A stretch of DNA of 64,000 bases from Nocardia africana NBRC 100379 (GCF_001612635.1 NZ_BDAV01000007.1:1-64000); one strand, 5' to 3'. Shown: positions 42,968 to 52,555, numbered from the stretch's first letter. Notes: generated by a model not told the origin, from the letters alone. Numbers and translations are program-made.

Positions 42968-43546
42968 TTACTTGTCGGCGGTGGTGGTCAGCTCGTCGAG
43001 CAGGTGTTGGGCTCGGGGCCATGGTCCGTAGCCGGCGGTGGGGTCGAGGTGGCCGACGGGGCCGAGGTCGACCAGGCGGCTGCCCCAGGTTTCGGCCAGT
43101 CCGGCGACGCGGCGGCGGGTGGCGAGGGGGTCGTTGCTGCTGGTAGCGAGGATGCTTGGGAAACCTAACTGCCGCCCTGGGATCGGATTCCAGCCATGGG
43201 CGGTGAGCTGGTCGGTGCTCGGGTAGCCGTCCGGGAGCGGGTGTTCGAAATCCGGCGGTGTGACCAGCAGAGCTGCGTGGATGTCGCGGGTGGGCCGGCA
43301 GGCCCAGTGCACGGTGGTGAGTACGCCGGCGCTGTGGGCGACGAGCACAACCGGATGCGGGATTTCCCGCAGGGTGTTGTCCAGTGCGGTCACCCAGGCG
43401 TCGCGGTTCAGCAGTGCGTCGCCCGATGGCCGGCGTACGGTGCGGGTGCCGGGAATTGTTGCGGCGAGTTGGTTGTGCCAGTGGTTGTCGCCGTGATCGC
43501 CGAGGCCGGGGACGATCACGAGGACCGGTGCGAGGGTGTGCTGCAC
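42968..43546 (-). CDS. RBBP9/YdeN-like serine hydrolase
   Basis: A 192-residue alpha/beta hydrolase of the RBBP9 family: VLVIVPGLGDHGDNHWHNQL near the N-terminus, nucleophile Ser in VAHSAGVLTT (about 80), Asp in ATSSNDPLA (about 143) and His in VGHLDPTAGYGPWP (about 168). These are the family's hallmark WQ.W/HS.G/G.H positions. The GTG at 43546 has CTGGAG upstream. It is 44 bases downstream of the SDR gene in the leftward operon. Esterase or amidase activity on a small substrate is likely; the physiological substrate is unknown. Confidence 0.8.
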   Translation of the reverse strand: MQHTLAPVLVIVPGLGDHGDNHWHNQLAATIPGTRTVRRPSGDALLNRDAWVTALDNTLREIPHPVVLVAHSAGVLTTVHWACRPTRDIHAALLVTPPDFEHPLPDGYPSTDQLTAHGWNPIPGRQLGFPSILATSSNDPLATRRRVAGLAETWGSRLVDLGPVGHLDPTAGYGPWPRAQHLLDELTTTADK

Positions 43547-43590
43547 GGTGCTGCTCCAGGGGAACGTGCGGGGCTGTTTCGGGCGGGGTG

Positions 43591-44415
43591 TCAGATGACG
43601 GCGCCGCCGTTGGGGCTGATGATCTGACCGGTGAGGTAGTGGTTGTCGCCGGCGAGATACACCGCGAGGGAGGCATATACCTCGGGGGTGCCGAGGCGGC
43701 CCATCGGGATCAGCTGGTAGAGGCTGTTCTTCTGTTCGGGGGTGGCGGTGTCGAGGTATGCCTGGAAGGGCGGGGTCAGTACACCGCCGCAGGCGATGGC
43801 GTTGACCAGGATGTCGGCGCCGGCGACGTCGAGGGCGACGGTTTTGGTGAGGCTGGCCACGGCGGCCTTGGCGGCGGAGTAACCGGGGCTGTGCGCGCCG
43901 GCGGCGGAGGTGCCGGCGATGGAGCTGATGTTGATGATGCGGCCGTAGCGCTGTGGCTCCATGCAGCGCAGCGCGGCGCGGGTGCAGTAGAACACGCCGT
44001 GGACGTTGACTCCCCACCATCGGAGCCAGTCCTCGTCGGTGAGACTGCTGGTGATGCCGAGCGAGCGGCGTTCCATCGGAGTGGTCAGGTAGGCATAGTG
44101 CAGATTGCGGCGCGCGGTGTCGGCGGATGACGAGGGAACGAGCGCGGCATTGTTGACCAGGATGTGTACGGTGCCGAAACTGTCGGCGGCATCGGCGAAC
44201 ATCTGGTCCACCGCGGCTCGATCGGAGACATCGCAGCGCACCGGCAGACAGGCCCGGCCCAGCGCTTCGATCTCGTCGGCGAGGTCGGCCAGCTTGTCGT
44301 CCTGGATGTCGCAGGCGACGATGTCGGCGCCGGAGTGCGCCATGGCCAGCGCGATGGCCTTGCCGAGGCCCTGGCCGGCGCCGGTGATCACGGCCGTCCT
44401 TCCGTGCAACGTCAC
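43591..44415 (-). CDS. short-chain dehydrogenase/reductase
   Basis: A 274-residue SDR: TGAGQGLGKAIALAM (about 11), ACDIQDDK with Asp favouring NAD, NNAA (about 88), SSIAGTSAAGAHSPGYSAAK (Ser/Tyr/Lys, about 175) and ISPNGGAVI C-terminus. A longer-than-usual loop lies at about residues 92-125. It is in the leftward operon with a CoA ligase, an MFS transporter and a BKACE enzyme. Since BKACE consumes a 3-keto acid, this SDR may make it from a 3-hydroxy acid; that is inference from family and order. Confidence 0.88.
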   Translation of the reverse strand: MTLHGRTAVITGAGQGLGKAIALAMAHSGADIVACDIQDDKLADLADEIEALGRACLPVRCDVSDRAAVDQMFADAADSFGTVHILVNNAALVPSSSADTARRNLHYAYLTTPMERRSLGITSSLTDEDWLRWWGVNVHGVFYCTRAALRCMEPQRYGRIINISSIAGTSAAGAHSPGYSAAKAAVASLTKTVALDVAGADILVNAIACGGVLTPPFQAYLDTATPEQKNSLYQLIPMGRLGTPEVYASLAVYLAGDNHYLTGQIISPNGGAVI

Positions 44416-44479
44416 GAGGGTTCTCCTACTTTGGATCCGGAAATATGTTGTGCTACTGCTGTTTTCATCGCTGCAGATT

Positions 44480-46036
44480 TCAGCTGTGGTCGCGGAGTTC
44501 GCGTTTGAGGATCTTGCCGGTGGCGGTCATGGGCAGGGTCTGGACGAATTCGATGTGGCGGGGGTATTTGTAGGCGGCCATCTGGTCTTTGGCCCAGGCG
44601 ATGAGGTCGCCTTCGATCGGCTCGGTGCCGGGGGCGGGGATGATGTAGGCCTTGATTTCCTCGCCGTGACTGTCGTGGGGGATGCCGACGACGGCGGCCA
44701 GGGACACTGCATGGTGGGTCATGAGGACTTCTTCGATCTCGCGGGGGTAGACGTTGAGGCCGCCGCGCACGATCAGGTCTTTGCTGCGATCGACGATGTG
44801 ATAGCAGCCGTCCGGGTCGCGGCGGGCCAGATCGCCGGTTCGGAACCAGCCCTCGCGCATGACCTCGGCGGTGGCGTCGGGCCGCTTGTAGTAGCTCTTC
44901 ATGACGTTGTGGCCGCGGATAGCGATCTCGCCGACGACGTGGCTGCCGGTGAGGGTGTTCCAGTCCTCATCGACCAACCGGGCCTGCACTCCCCACACCG
45001 GTGTCCCGATGGAGCCGGGGCGCGGACCGTGTTCGAGGCTGCCGAACAAGGCCATCGGCGAGGTTTCCGACAGGCCGTAGCCTTCCATGATGTCGATGCC
45101 GAACCGCTGCCGGAACCGGGTGAGGATCTCCACCGGTAGTGCGGCGCCGCCGGAGAGGGCCAGCCGCATGTGCCCGGCGATGGCGTCGACGTCGACGTCT
45201 GTGTCGTCGAGTGCGTTGAGCAGGCTCCAGTACATGGTGGGAACGCCGGCGAACACGGTGATCTGTTCGGTCCGTATCAGCGCCAGCGCGGCGGCGGCGT
45301 CGAAGCGGGGGGCCAGTACCAGGGTGGAGGCGACGGAGAATCCGGCGTTCATGTTCACCGTCTGACCGAAGGAGTGGAACAACGGCAGTACCAGAAGATG
45401 CCGGTCGGGGCGGGTCGGGTGGCTGTCGAACTGCCGGTTCGCGGTGAACGCGTTGAGCAGCATGTTGACGTGGGTCAGTTCGGCGCCTTTCGGTGTGCCG
45501 GTGGTGCCGGAGGTGTAGAGGATCACCGCGGTATCGGTCGCTTCCCGGACCTGGGTGGCGAACTCTGCGGGCTGGGTTCGCAATTGCGCGGCCAGCCCAT
45601 CGGCAGTGCCCTCGTGCTGCGGGGCCGGTGTGTCGATGCGGAACAGGTGCCGGCATCCGGGCGTCTGTTCGAAGCCGTCGCGGCCGTACTCGCCGATCGG
45701 CAGCTCGGGATTGCCATCGTGGCAGAAGTACGCTTTGGCGTCGGAATCGTCGAGGTGGTAGGCGATTTCGCGGTCCTTGAGCAGGATGTTGAGCGGGACC
45801 ACGGCCGCGCCTGCTTTGAGGATGCCGTAGTAGATGATCGGAAACCACGCCACGTTGGGGCACGACAGGGCGACCTTGTCGCCCGGCGCGATGCCACGGG
45901 CGACCAGCAGGTTGGCGACCTGGTTGGCCGCGGCGTCCACCTCGGCGTAGGTGAGGCGATCCCCGGCGGCGACGACCGCGTCGCGTCCTGGGTGGTTGCG
46001 CGCTGAATCTTCCAGCAACACAGACAAATTGAGCAT
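44480..46036 (-). CDS. acyl-CoA synthetase (long-chain FadD-like)
   Basis: A 518-residue ANL ligase with P-loop YTSGTTGTPKGAELTHVNML (about 165), YGLSETSP (about 312), FRTGDLARRDPDG and DRSKDLIVRGGLNVYPREIE, and a C-terminal Lys in MTATGKILKREL. All core motifs A3-A10 are intact. It forms a CoA thioester from a fatty or related acid. It is 49 bases downstream of the MFS gene and 64 upstream of the SDR gene, so activation, oxidation and BKACE cleavage may follow uptake. AAGG precedes the ATG at 46036. Confidence 0.9.
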   Translation of the reverse strand: MLNLSVLLEDSARNHPGRDAVVAAGDRLTYAEVDAAANQVANLLVARGIAPGDKVALSCPNVAWFPIIYYGILKAGAAVVPLNILLKDREIAYHLDDSDAKAYFCHDGNPELPIGEYGRDGFEQTPGCRHLFRIDTPAPQHEGTADGLAAQLRTQPAEFATQVREATDTAVILYTSGTTGTPKGAELTHVNMLLNAFTANRQFDSHPTRPDRHLLVLPLFHSFGQTVNMNAGFSVASTLVLAPRFDAAAALALIRTEQITVFAGVPTMYWSLLNALDDTDVDVDAIAGHMRLALSGGAALPVEILTRFRQRFGIDIMEGYGLSETSPMALFGSLEHGPRPGSIGTPVWGVQARLVDEDWNTLTGSHVVGEIAIRGHNVMKSYYKRPDATAEVMREGWFRTGDLARRDPDGCYHIVDRSKDLIVRGGLNVYPREIEEVLMTHHAVSLAAVVGIPHDSHGEEIKAYIIPAPGTEPIEGDLIAWAKDQMAAYKYPRHIEFVQTLPMTATGKILKRELRDHS

Positions 46037-46085
46037 GACAAACCTTCGACAGGAGTCGTGGACGGTGACTGGGTGGGCGTAACGG

Positions 46086-47435
46086 TTACGAGTCGGCGGA
46101 CGGTGCCGGCGGAGCCGATGATGAGACGGCTTGCGACCGAACCAGTCGGTGCCGGCCGCTGGGGTGCGCGCGTCTGCCGAGGATCGTGACGACGAGAACG
46201 CCGAGATAGGCCAGCGGCACCAATCGCAGTGCGGTAGCGAGCCCGTAGTGGTCGGCGAGGAAACCGACGAGCAGCGGACCGGCCGCCAAGCCGAAGATGT
46301 TGTTGAACAACACGGCCGTGCCGAACGCGGTAGCACGCAGACTCGGATGGGTGAGATTGATGACCAGTGAGGAGATCGCACCGGTGGAACCAGCGCAGAA
46401 CAGCGCCCCGATACCGAGCGCGATCAGCTGCGCCGGTCCGGTGGGCAGACTGAAAGCAAGCGTGAGCAGGACGATCGACGCCACGCAATACACCGCCACG
46501 ACGCTCCACAGGCGAGCAGGTTCGGCGCGGGCGACCCGGTCGGCGATCATGCCGCAGCCGATCATGCCGACGCCGATCAACAGCGCGTACACCGCCGCGG
46601 TGAGACCGGCGCGATCGGGGGCCATCCCGTAGGAGCGGTTGAAGAAGCTGGGCAGCCATGCCATCAGCACCGCCGACACGAACAGCTGCAGGCCCCCGGC
46701 CAGATAGACGCACCACACCGGCACGGTGGAGAACAGGCTCGACAACGGCACCCGCGTACCTGGTTCCGAATCGTTCTCCGCGGTGGCGTCATCGGGGATG
46801 TGGTGGCGTTGCAGGCGGTGTTCGGTCACGAACAGCCGGAACGCCGCCACCAGCAGCAGGCCGAAGACCGCCATGGCGACGAAAGTCCAGCGCCATCCGA
46901 TGTGACGGGCGATTACCCCGCCCAGTGCGATTCCGAGGACCGAGCCGAAGGAACCGCCGGCGAGGAAGGCCCCGCTGACCGAGGCTCTCAGCCGCGGGGC
47001 GAACACCCCGACCACCACGGCGGCACCAACGCTGCCGTAGGCGGCCTCACCGACCCCGAGCAGGAAACGCGCGCCCAGCATCTGGCCGAAGTTGCCGGCG
47101 CATGCGCACAACAGGGTGGCCACGCTCCAGAAGCTCGCCATGATCAACAGGCTGCGCACCCGCCCCCATCGGTCGGCCAGCAACGACAGCGGCACCGTGC
47201 CCAACGCGACCATCAACGCGACCACGCTGGTGAGCGCACCCAGCCGTGAATCCGACAGTCCCCATTGTGTTTTCAGATACGGGAACACCGCCGGAAGGAC
47301 CTGCCGGGACATGTAGTCCGACAGCAGCAGCCCGAAGGTCAGGGCGAACACGACCCACGGAAAGATCCGGGAGCGGCCCAGCGTCGTCGTCGATATGTCC
47401 CCGGCAGGGTGTGCGGGGGTGGTGTGAAGGTCCAT
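46086..47435 (-). CDS. MFS transporter
   Basis: A 449-residue major facilitator with 12 predicted helices. It starts IFPWVVFALTFGLLLSDYMS, and the loop 2-3 signature is LADRWGRVRSL. The second half starts near FSTVPVWCVYLAGGLQLFVS. FPYLKTQWGLSDSRLGALTS is typical of the anion:cation/sugar-acid symporter group. Hydrophilic tails lie at both ends. It probably imports the substrate of the operon. GAGGAAGC lies before the ATG at 47435. 122 bases separate it from the BKACE gene, so a second promoter is possible. Confidence 0.9.
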   Translation of the reverse strand: MDLHTTPAHPAGDISTTTLGRSRIFPWVVFALTFGLLLSDYMSRQVLPAVFPYLKTQWGLSDSRLGALTSVVALMVALGTVPLSLLADRWGRVRSLLIMASFWSVATLLCACAGNFGQMLGARFLLGVGEAAYGSVGAAVVVGVFAPRLRASVSGAFLAGGSFGSVLGIALGGVIARHIGWRWTFVAMAVFGLLLVAAFRLFVTEHRLQRHHIPDDATAENDSEPGTRVPLSSLFSTVPVWCVYLAGGLQLFVSAVLMAWLPSFFNRSYGMAPDRAGLTAAVYALLIGVGMIGCGMIADRVARAEPARLWSVVAVYCVASIVLLTLAFSLPTGPAQLIALGIGALFCAGSTGAISSLVINLTHPSLRATAFGTAVLFNNIFGLAAGPLLVGFLADHYGLATALRLVPLAYLGVLVVTILGRRAHPSGRHRLVRSQAVSSSAPPAPSADS

Positions 47436-47557
47436 GGCGCTTCCTCGAGCCTGGCGGAACTGTGCGGTGAGCGGCTTGGCGCGGCCGGTCGACCGTGAGG
47501 GACAAGGGACAGCGCGCGGCCTACCGTGCTGTAGGACCGCACGCTGCCCAGGTGCGA

Positions 47558-48607
47558 TCAGGCGTGGTGCAGGAAGCCGACCTGGCCCGGCTTGCGGTTG
47601 GGCGGAAATCCGATCTTCGCCAAAGCCTCGTCGGTGTCGCGGTAGACCTCGTCGAACAGGTAGATGTCGCGGGCTTCCTTGCACGAGGCGACACCGCGGC
47701 CGAGTTCGCCGGCGATGCGGACCATCTGCTCGACCTGCTCCACCGAGGTACGGCGTTCACCCTTGCGGCCCCACAGGTTGTCCTCGATCCCGACTCGCAC
47801 GTGCTGGCCGAGCGCGATCGCGACCGTGCACATCGGCGTCACATTGCGCATGATCGTCTCGATGGTCAGCACGGCGCCGTCCGGTGTGCGGCGAATGAAC
47901 TCGAGCAGGTCCGCCGGATGCGTACCCGCCGCACCGCCGCCGATGGCGACATAGTTCAACACCAGCGGGCCGGTGTAGAGGCCGCGGCGGATCAACCGTT
48001 CCACGGTCTCGAGCTGGGTCAGCGAACCGAGCATGAAGTGCGGCTGGATACCGGCCGCGGTCAATCGGCGCAGATGCTCGATGTAGAACTCGGGTCCGGC
48101 TTCCACGACCATGTCGCGATACGCCTTGTACAGCACCGGGTTCTGTATCGAGGTACCGGCGATGTCGTCATCGCTGAGCAACTCGACGATATTCATCTGG
48201 CTGGTATTGATGGCGATGGTGACCTGATCCGGCTTCGGATCGAGCTCGGCCAGCAAATGCCGGGTGTCGTAGTCCAGCCACTTCGCCTGATCGGCGCCTT
48301 CCGGCGGCGCGAACGAGATCGAGCCACCGACCTGCAGAATCATCTCCGGCACCGCTTCGCGCAGCCGGCCCAGCATCTCGTTGAACAACTCGAACCGCTT
48401 CGAGCCGTGCCCATCTTCCTCGCGCACGTGCACATGCAGCACCTGCGCGCCGGCGTTGTAGCAGTCCACCGCCTTCTGGATCTGCTCGTCCATCGTCACC
48501 GGGATGTCGTCGGAATCTCCCGGCAGGAACTCCGGCCCGTACGGGGCGACCTGGATGACGAGCTTGTCCTGATTCTCCGGCAGCAGCGAATCATCGAGGT
48601 AATGCAT
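47558..48607 (-). CDS. BKACE-family beta-keto acid cleavage enzyme
   Basis: A 349-residue TIM-barrel of the DUF849/Kce family. QVAPYGPEFLPGD at the N-terminus, AGAQVLHVHVREEDG with the Zn-binding His pair (about 53), LQVGGSISF (about 91), and GQHVRVGIEDNLWGRKGERR (about 275) with Glu/Asp/Arg of the active site are visible. The family condenses a beta-keto acid with acetyl-CoA to give a CoA ester plus acetoacetate. The product chain is set by the individual enzyme and cannot be named. The ATG at 48607 is 12 bases from the AhpD-like gene end. It is the diagnostic enzyme of this operon. Confidence 0.88.
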   Translation of the reverse strand: MHYLDDSLLPENQDKLVIQVAPYGPEFLPGDSDDIPVTMDEQIQKAVDCYNAGAQVLHVHVREEDGHGSKRFELFNEMLGRLREAVPEMILQVGGSISFAPPEGADQAKWLDYDTRHLLAELDPKPDQVTIAINTSQMNIVELLSDDDIAGTSIQNPVLYKAYRDMVVEAGPEFYIEHLRRLTAAGIQPHFMLGSLTQLETVERLIRRGLYTGPLVLNYVAIGGGAAGTHPADLLEFIRRTPDGAVLTIETIMRNVTPMCTVAIALGQHVRVGIEDNLWGRKGERRTSVEQVEQMVRIAGELGRGVASCKEARDIYLFDEVYRDTDEALAKIGFPPNRKPGQVGFLHHA

Positions 48608-48619
48608 GACAGAGTCCTC

Positions 48620-49039
48620 TCAGTTGGTTTCTTCGGAACGGTTTTCGCTCCGGTCTCGCGACCGGCGCTCGAAGGCATCGAGTTCCTCGGCCAGGATCGG
48701 CGCGCCGACGTTGCAGGCGTGGATGCCGACCACACTGACCATTTCCAGGACGGTGAGAATCTCTTCGCGAGTAACACCGAGCTCGAGCGCGGACCGGATG
48801 TGGCGGCGCACACCCGGGGAGTACAGGTGCGTGCACGCGGCGTCGATCGCGATGCTGAGCAGCTCGACGAACTGCGGGGAGAACACTCCCCGCCGGATCG
48901 GAGTGGATCCCATCGTCATGAACTGCTCGGTCCACTCCGGATCCCACTCATACAGCTGATCCCACAACGGATTCCAGCTTCCGCTGGCACGCATGTGATC
49001 CACGACCGGCGTGGACACCTTCGGTGACGAGGTTGTCAA
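48620..49039 (-). CDS. carboxymuconolactone decarboxylase/AhpD-like protein
   Basis: A 139-residue helical protein. SPQFVELLSIAIDAACTHLY and HIRSALELGVTREEILTVLE match the CMD/AhpD fold; the AhpD CXXC is replaced by a single Cys in the AACTHLY segment. The frame stays open upstream, but a TTG at 49039 has AGGAG at the right spacing, giving MTTSSPKVSTPVVDHMRASG. It is the first gene of the operon with BKACE and is divergent from the AraC regulator. A decarboxylase, isomerase or peroxidase-support role cannot be separated by sequence. Confidence 0.78.
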   Translation of the reverse strand: MTTSSPKVSTPVVDHMRASGSWNPLWDQLYEWDPEWTEQFMTMGSTPIRRGVFSPQFVELLSIAIDAACTHLYSPGVRRHIRSALELGVTREEILTVLEMVSVVGIHACNVGAPILAEELDAFERRSRDRSENRSEETN

Positions 49040-49167
49040 AGCGACTCCTGCGGTGCTTACCGCCGCTTCTTGCGGCGTGATGCAGGCCACGATAACGTCG
49101 AACGGACATGAAACCTTGACCCTCTGGGTCATTCGTTTGACTATCTGGGACAGGAGATATCCGCACG

Positions 49168-50196
49168 ATGCTGATGGTGCGTAGCGCTGTGTTGAACGGA
49201 TATGTGGACTTAGCGCTGTCGCTCGGACTCAACCCGCATCCGCTGATGCGCACGGTGGGCATCGATCCCGCCGCGGTCGCCGACACCGACGGCTGGCTCC
49301 CGGCCGAAGCCATCAACCGGCTGCTCGAACTATCGGCTACAGAAACCGCGTGCGAAGACTTCGGCCTCAGACTGGCCGCCGCCCGCGGTATATCGACCCT
49401 GGGCCCCATCGGGCTGGTCGCCCGGGAAGAACCCGATGTCCGCAGCGCACTGGAAATCCTGCTTCGCCACGGCAACCTGCACAACGAAGCCCTGAACACC
49501 CGCTTGACCGAGAACAACGGTCTGGCAACCGTGCGCGTACAGGCCGCACCAGGCGCCACGCTGGGACGGCAGGCGGTCGAACTGGTGGTCGCCGCAACCT
49601 GCCGGATCCTGCGAGACCTCCTACACGAGGACTGGAAACCCCTCACGACCTGCTTCACCCATCCAGCCCCCGCCGCTGTCGACGTTCATCACCGAATGCT
49701 CAGCGACACCATCGATTTCGGCTGCGAGTTCGATGGCATCGTCTTCTATGGCCGCGACCTCGACGCCACCAATCCCCTGGCCGATCCGCTCCTGCGCCCC
49801 TACACCCGCCAATACCTGCAATCCCTGGCCGTCCCGGGCGACACGACAGCCGATCAAGTACGGCGCGCGATCGAATCCCTGCTACCGACGCAACGCTGCT
49901 CGGCAGCACAGGTCGCCCACAGCCTGGGCATGGACCGCCGCACCCTGCACCGCCATCTCACCCGCACAGGCGAAACGTTCTCCTCGATCCTGGACACCGT
50001 ACGAACCGACCTGGCCCAACGCTACGTCGCAAGACAGGACCGGACGATGACCGAAATCGCCGCCGACCTCGGATTCTCCGAACTCAGCGCCTTCTCCCGA
50101 TGGTTCCACACCCGATTCGGCTGCGCCCCCACCCAATGGGACACACGCACGGCCCATGTAACGAAGGAGCCGCAGCGGGATCCCGGGCCGTCGTGA
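49168..50196 (+). CDS. AraC-family transcriptional regulator
   Basis: A 342-residue AraC-type regulator of the Arabinose_bd (OruR/PchR-like) class. The N-terminal effector domain is about residues 10-190 (LALSLGLNPHPLMRTVGIDP). The C-terminal double HTH has RCSAAQVAHSLGMDRRTLHR (about 245) and MTEIAADLGFSELSAFSRWF with HTRFGCAPTQW (about 295-320). It is divergent from the AhpD-BKACE-MFS-ligase-SDR operon, which it probably activates; the gap is 128 bases. Confidence 0.88.
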   Translation: MLMVRSAVLNGYVDLALSLGLNPHPLMRTVGIDPAAVADTDGWLPAEAINRLLELSATETACEDFGLRLAAARGISTLGPIGLVAREEPDVRSALEILLRHGNLHNEALNTRLTENNGLATVRVQAAPGATLGRQAVELVVAATCRILRDLLHEDWKPLTTCFTHPAPAAVDVHHRMLSDTIDFGCEFDGIVFYGRDLDATNPLADPLLRPYTRQYLQSLAVPGDTTADQVRRAIESLLPTQRCSAAQVAHSLGMDRRTLHRHLTRTGETFSSILDTVRTDLAQRYVARQDRTMTEIAADLGFSELSAFSRWFHTRFGCAPTQWDTRTAHVTKEPQRDPGPS

Positions 50197-50264
50197 GCCG
50201 CACAGTCCCCGCCTCCTCGGACTGTCCGCAATGGAACCGGCCGCGCAAGCTGTCATCGGCGTGA

Positions 50265-50570
50265 TGTTCCTGACCGGCTCTATATCGCGATCTCGGCGTG
50301 GGTCGTCGGTTTCCACGGTGACCTGACCTTGACCGCGAACAACCTGATCGGCGGGACCGCCCTGGCGGTGCTGGCGCTGGGGGTTCGCCTCGATGTACGG
50401 ACGCGTGCACGGCATCGTCTGGGCCGCTCCGCTGATCGGCGTGTGGATGATCATCAGCCGCTGGGTGGTCAGCGGCAATGTCGCCCATCCCGCGACGATC
50501 TGGAGCAACGTGGTCGCCGTGCTGCTCAGGCTGAGCTCGATGGCGCCGGGCATGCGCCGAACTGGATGAG
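50265..50570 (+). pseudogene. SPW-repeat membrane protein remnant (frameshifted)
   Basis: The plus strand encodes LYIAISAWVVGFHGDLTLTA then NNLIGGTALAVLALG. After one extra base in a GGGGG run at about 50376 the next frame continues FASMYGRVHGIVWAAPLIGV and ISRWVVSGNVAHPATIWSNV. The two SPW-like repeats (SAW, SRW) belong to small two-repeat membrane proteins of actinobacteria. The start is unclear and the frame is broken; a sequencing indel is possible. Confidence 0.55.
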
Positions 50571-50753
50571 CGCGAACCGCCAACGATGGGGTGCGAGCCG
50601 ATAACCACTGGGATTCGGCCCGCGCCGGCGAGACTTCAACAGCTGGGTTGGGGAATAGCGCAGCAATCGAATAACTACCGTCCGCCAGGTAATTCCTCGA
50701 GCGCAGGGCAGTGGAATCGGCGCAATGTTGATTGCTTCCGTCGGGAACGCAAC

Positions 50754-52391
50754 TCAGCCGGTGATTCGGTATCTGTGCAAGCGTGCGTACAAAGTGGTGC
50801 GGCCGATGCCCAATTCGGCAGCGGCGGCGGCCTTATTGCCGTGGGCGGCTCGGAGCGCCGAAATGATCGCGTCGCGTTCCGCCGTCTCGATCGGCGTAAG
50901 ACGTCGTGTCGCAGGTGAACGGTAAGCCGGCGGAAGGTCATTCGCAGTGATAGCGCCGACCGGACGGGCTGTTGTCGCGTAGTCCAGCACGGATTGCAGC
51001 TCGCGCAGATTGCCGGGCCAAGGATGGGCTGCCAGGGCGGTAAGGGCGGTAGGCGTGATTCCCCTCGAACTGTTCGGTTCGACAGCGCGCAGGATCTCCA
51101 GGGCCAATGCGTTGAAATCCTGTTGGTAGGCCCGCACAGGACGAAGTTCCCTGCGGGCCAGAGCTTCTGCCGCCAGGGCGGCCAGTTCGGGGTCGGGAGT
51201 GGACAATGGAGATGTGGTCATCACGACCAGCCCGGCGGCTGTTCGCACCGCCGGGGTGAGGCGAGCTGCCGCCCCCCTTTCGAGTACGTGAATGTTGTCG
51301 ATGACGACGCTGGGCGACTGCCTCAGTGTATTGCGCACCCGCAGTGCCCAACTATCGTCGAGGTCGGCGTCGAGGGCGTCGAAGAACACTGCGTTTTCCC
51401 CGGCAATCCGGCGTGCAACGGTCGTGCGTCCGGTCCCGGGCTCTCCGATGACGAGTTCGATCCGCTGTGCGACGGTGGACGAACTCCCTTCCGGCCGTTG
51501 GTATTCCACGGAGGAAGGAGACTGTTCACGTACGGGTCTTATGTCGAATATGACACCACCGGCGGTATCGGATACCGAGCGAGCGGTGACCAATACACTC
51601 GACCCGGAAGACAAGGTCAATCGTCGTTGAACGGGATGGCTCTCGACCACGTCGGCCGCAATGTCTCTTAGTGCTGCGTGATCGCTGGTTTGGATGAGAT
51701 CCATCGCCGCAGAGTTGCTGAGCATCACGTTCTCGCCGTAGACGAGAACCGCGTGATTCCTATTGCGCGTGTGAGTTTGGAACGCCGCGAGGAGTCGCTG
51801 CTCGGACATCCGAGCGCCCTCGAGCAATCGTTGCTCGATGTCGTGGACCGCCCTCATCAGGAACGGGCCGAGTAGTGTGGTCGATTGGTCGACCGGCCCG
51901 GTGATATCGAGAACGCCTTCGACGCGGCGGGTGATCGGATGGGTGATGGGCGCGCCATGGCAGCAGAACTGCTTCAGCAACTCCAAGAAGTGTTCGTCGC
52001 CGGTTACCGAGATCGGCTGTCGTAGCTCGTATGCCGTCGCCAGGGCGTTCGTCCCGGTCGATTGCTCGAGGTATTGAAAACCCGGCGCGGCAAGAACATC
52101 ATCCAACGCGGTGTTCAACTGGCGCTGGGCCGCACGCCGGTCGATGATGCGCGCGGTGCGGTCTGTGAGCAGCACTGAGAACCGGGTGTCGGCCAGCTCA
52201 TCCATCATGCGATCGAGAATCGGCTGTGCGGCCGTGGACAGTCGACTGTGGCGGTCGAAGTCGGGGGAGAATCCGGTTTCGCGAACTGGCATTCCGGGGT
52301 CCAATCCGAGGAGTGTGGCTCGCTTCCAGGCGTTGGCGATTTCGGGTCGCTGTCGCTGCGCACGGAGATCGGCATTCATTGGCGATGTCAT
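50754..52391 (-). CDS. AcoR/MimR-like regulator with GAF and degenerate AAA domains
   Basis: A 545-residue regulator: an N-terminal GAF-type sensor region (FSVLLTDRTARIIDRRAAQR, about 72), a PAS-like segment (VLVYGENVMLSNSAAMDLIQ, about 218), a shortened AAA-type module with Walker A GEPGTGRTTVARRI (about 317) and AHPWPGNLRELQSVLDYATT (about 455), and a C-terminal Fis-type HTH GNKAAAAAELGIGRTTLYAR. The sigma-54 contact motif GAFTGA is absent, as usual in actinobacteria. It is divergent from the ALDH-ligase-ADH operon and probably activates it in response to an alcohol or aldehyde. Confidence 0.84.
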   Translation of the reverse strand: MTSPMNADLRAQRQRPEIANAWKRATLLGLDPGMPVRETGFSPDFDRHSRLSTAAQPILDRMMDELADTRFSVLLTDRTARIIDRRAAQRQLNTALDDVLAAPGFQYLEQSTGTNALATAYELRQPISVTGDEHFLELLKQFCCHGAPITHPITRRVEGVLDITGPVDQSTTLLGPFLMRAVHDIEQRLLEGARMSEQRLLAAFQTHTRNRNHAVLVYGENVMLSNSAAMDLIQTSDHAALRDIAADVVESHPVQRRLTLSSGSSVLVTARSVSDTAGGVIFDIRPVREQSPSSVEYQRPEGSSSTVAQRIELVIGEPGTGRTTVARRIAGENAVFFDALDADLDDSWALRVRNTLRQSPSVVIDNIHVLERGAAARLTPAVRTAAGLVVMTTSPLSTPDPELAALAAEALARRELRPVRAYQQDFNALALEILRAVEPNSSRGITPTALTALAAHPWPGNLRELQSVLDYATTARPVGAITANDLPPAYRSPATRRLTPIETAERDAIISALRAAHGNKAAAAAELGIGRTTLYARLHRYRITG

Positions 52392-52456
52392 TTCTGGCTG
52401 AACCTGTAGCTACTTCAGTCTGGTCGCTGGTGATCGGAGCACATCCGAGGTGGTGG

Positions 52457-52484
52457 CACAAGCGTTCGGAATCGGAACACTGTG
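52457..52484. promoter_or_regulatory. candidate activator-binding palindrome before the aldehyde dehydrogenase operon
   Basis: CACA...GTTC-N7-GAAC...TGTG forms an interrupted dyad in the 164-base divergent region between the AcoR/MimR-like regulator and the ALDH gene, about 72 bases from the GTG start. The symmetry suits a Fis-HTH dimer. Confidence 0.42.
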
Positions 52485-52555
52485 ATGTGGCTCGCTCGGG
52501 TCAGCATATATGCAGTGGCGTCGGACGACGCGACCTAGGTAACAAGGAGCGAACC

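Noticed and set aside
52455..52470. A sigma-54-like TGGCAC-N5-TTCG element upstream of the ALDH operon.
   Set aside because: Actinobacteria generally lack RpoN, the neighbouring regulator lacks GAFTGA, and the second element is TTCG and not TTGC. The bases are part of the palindrome instead.
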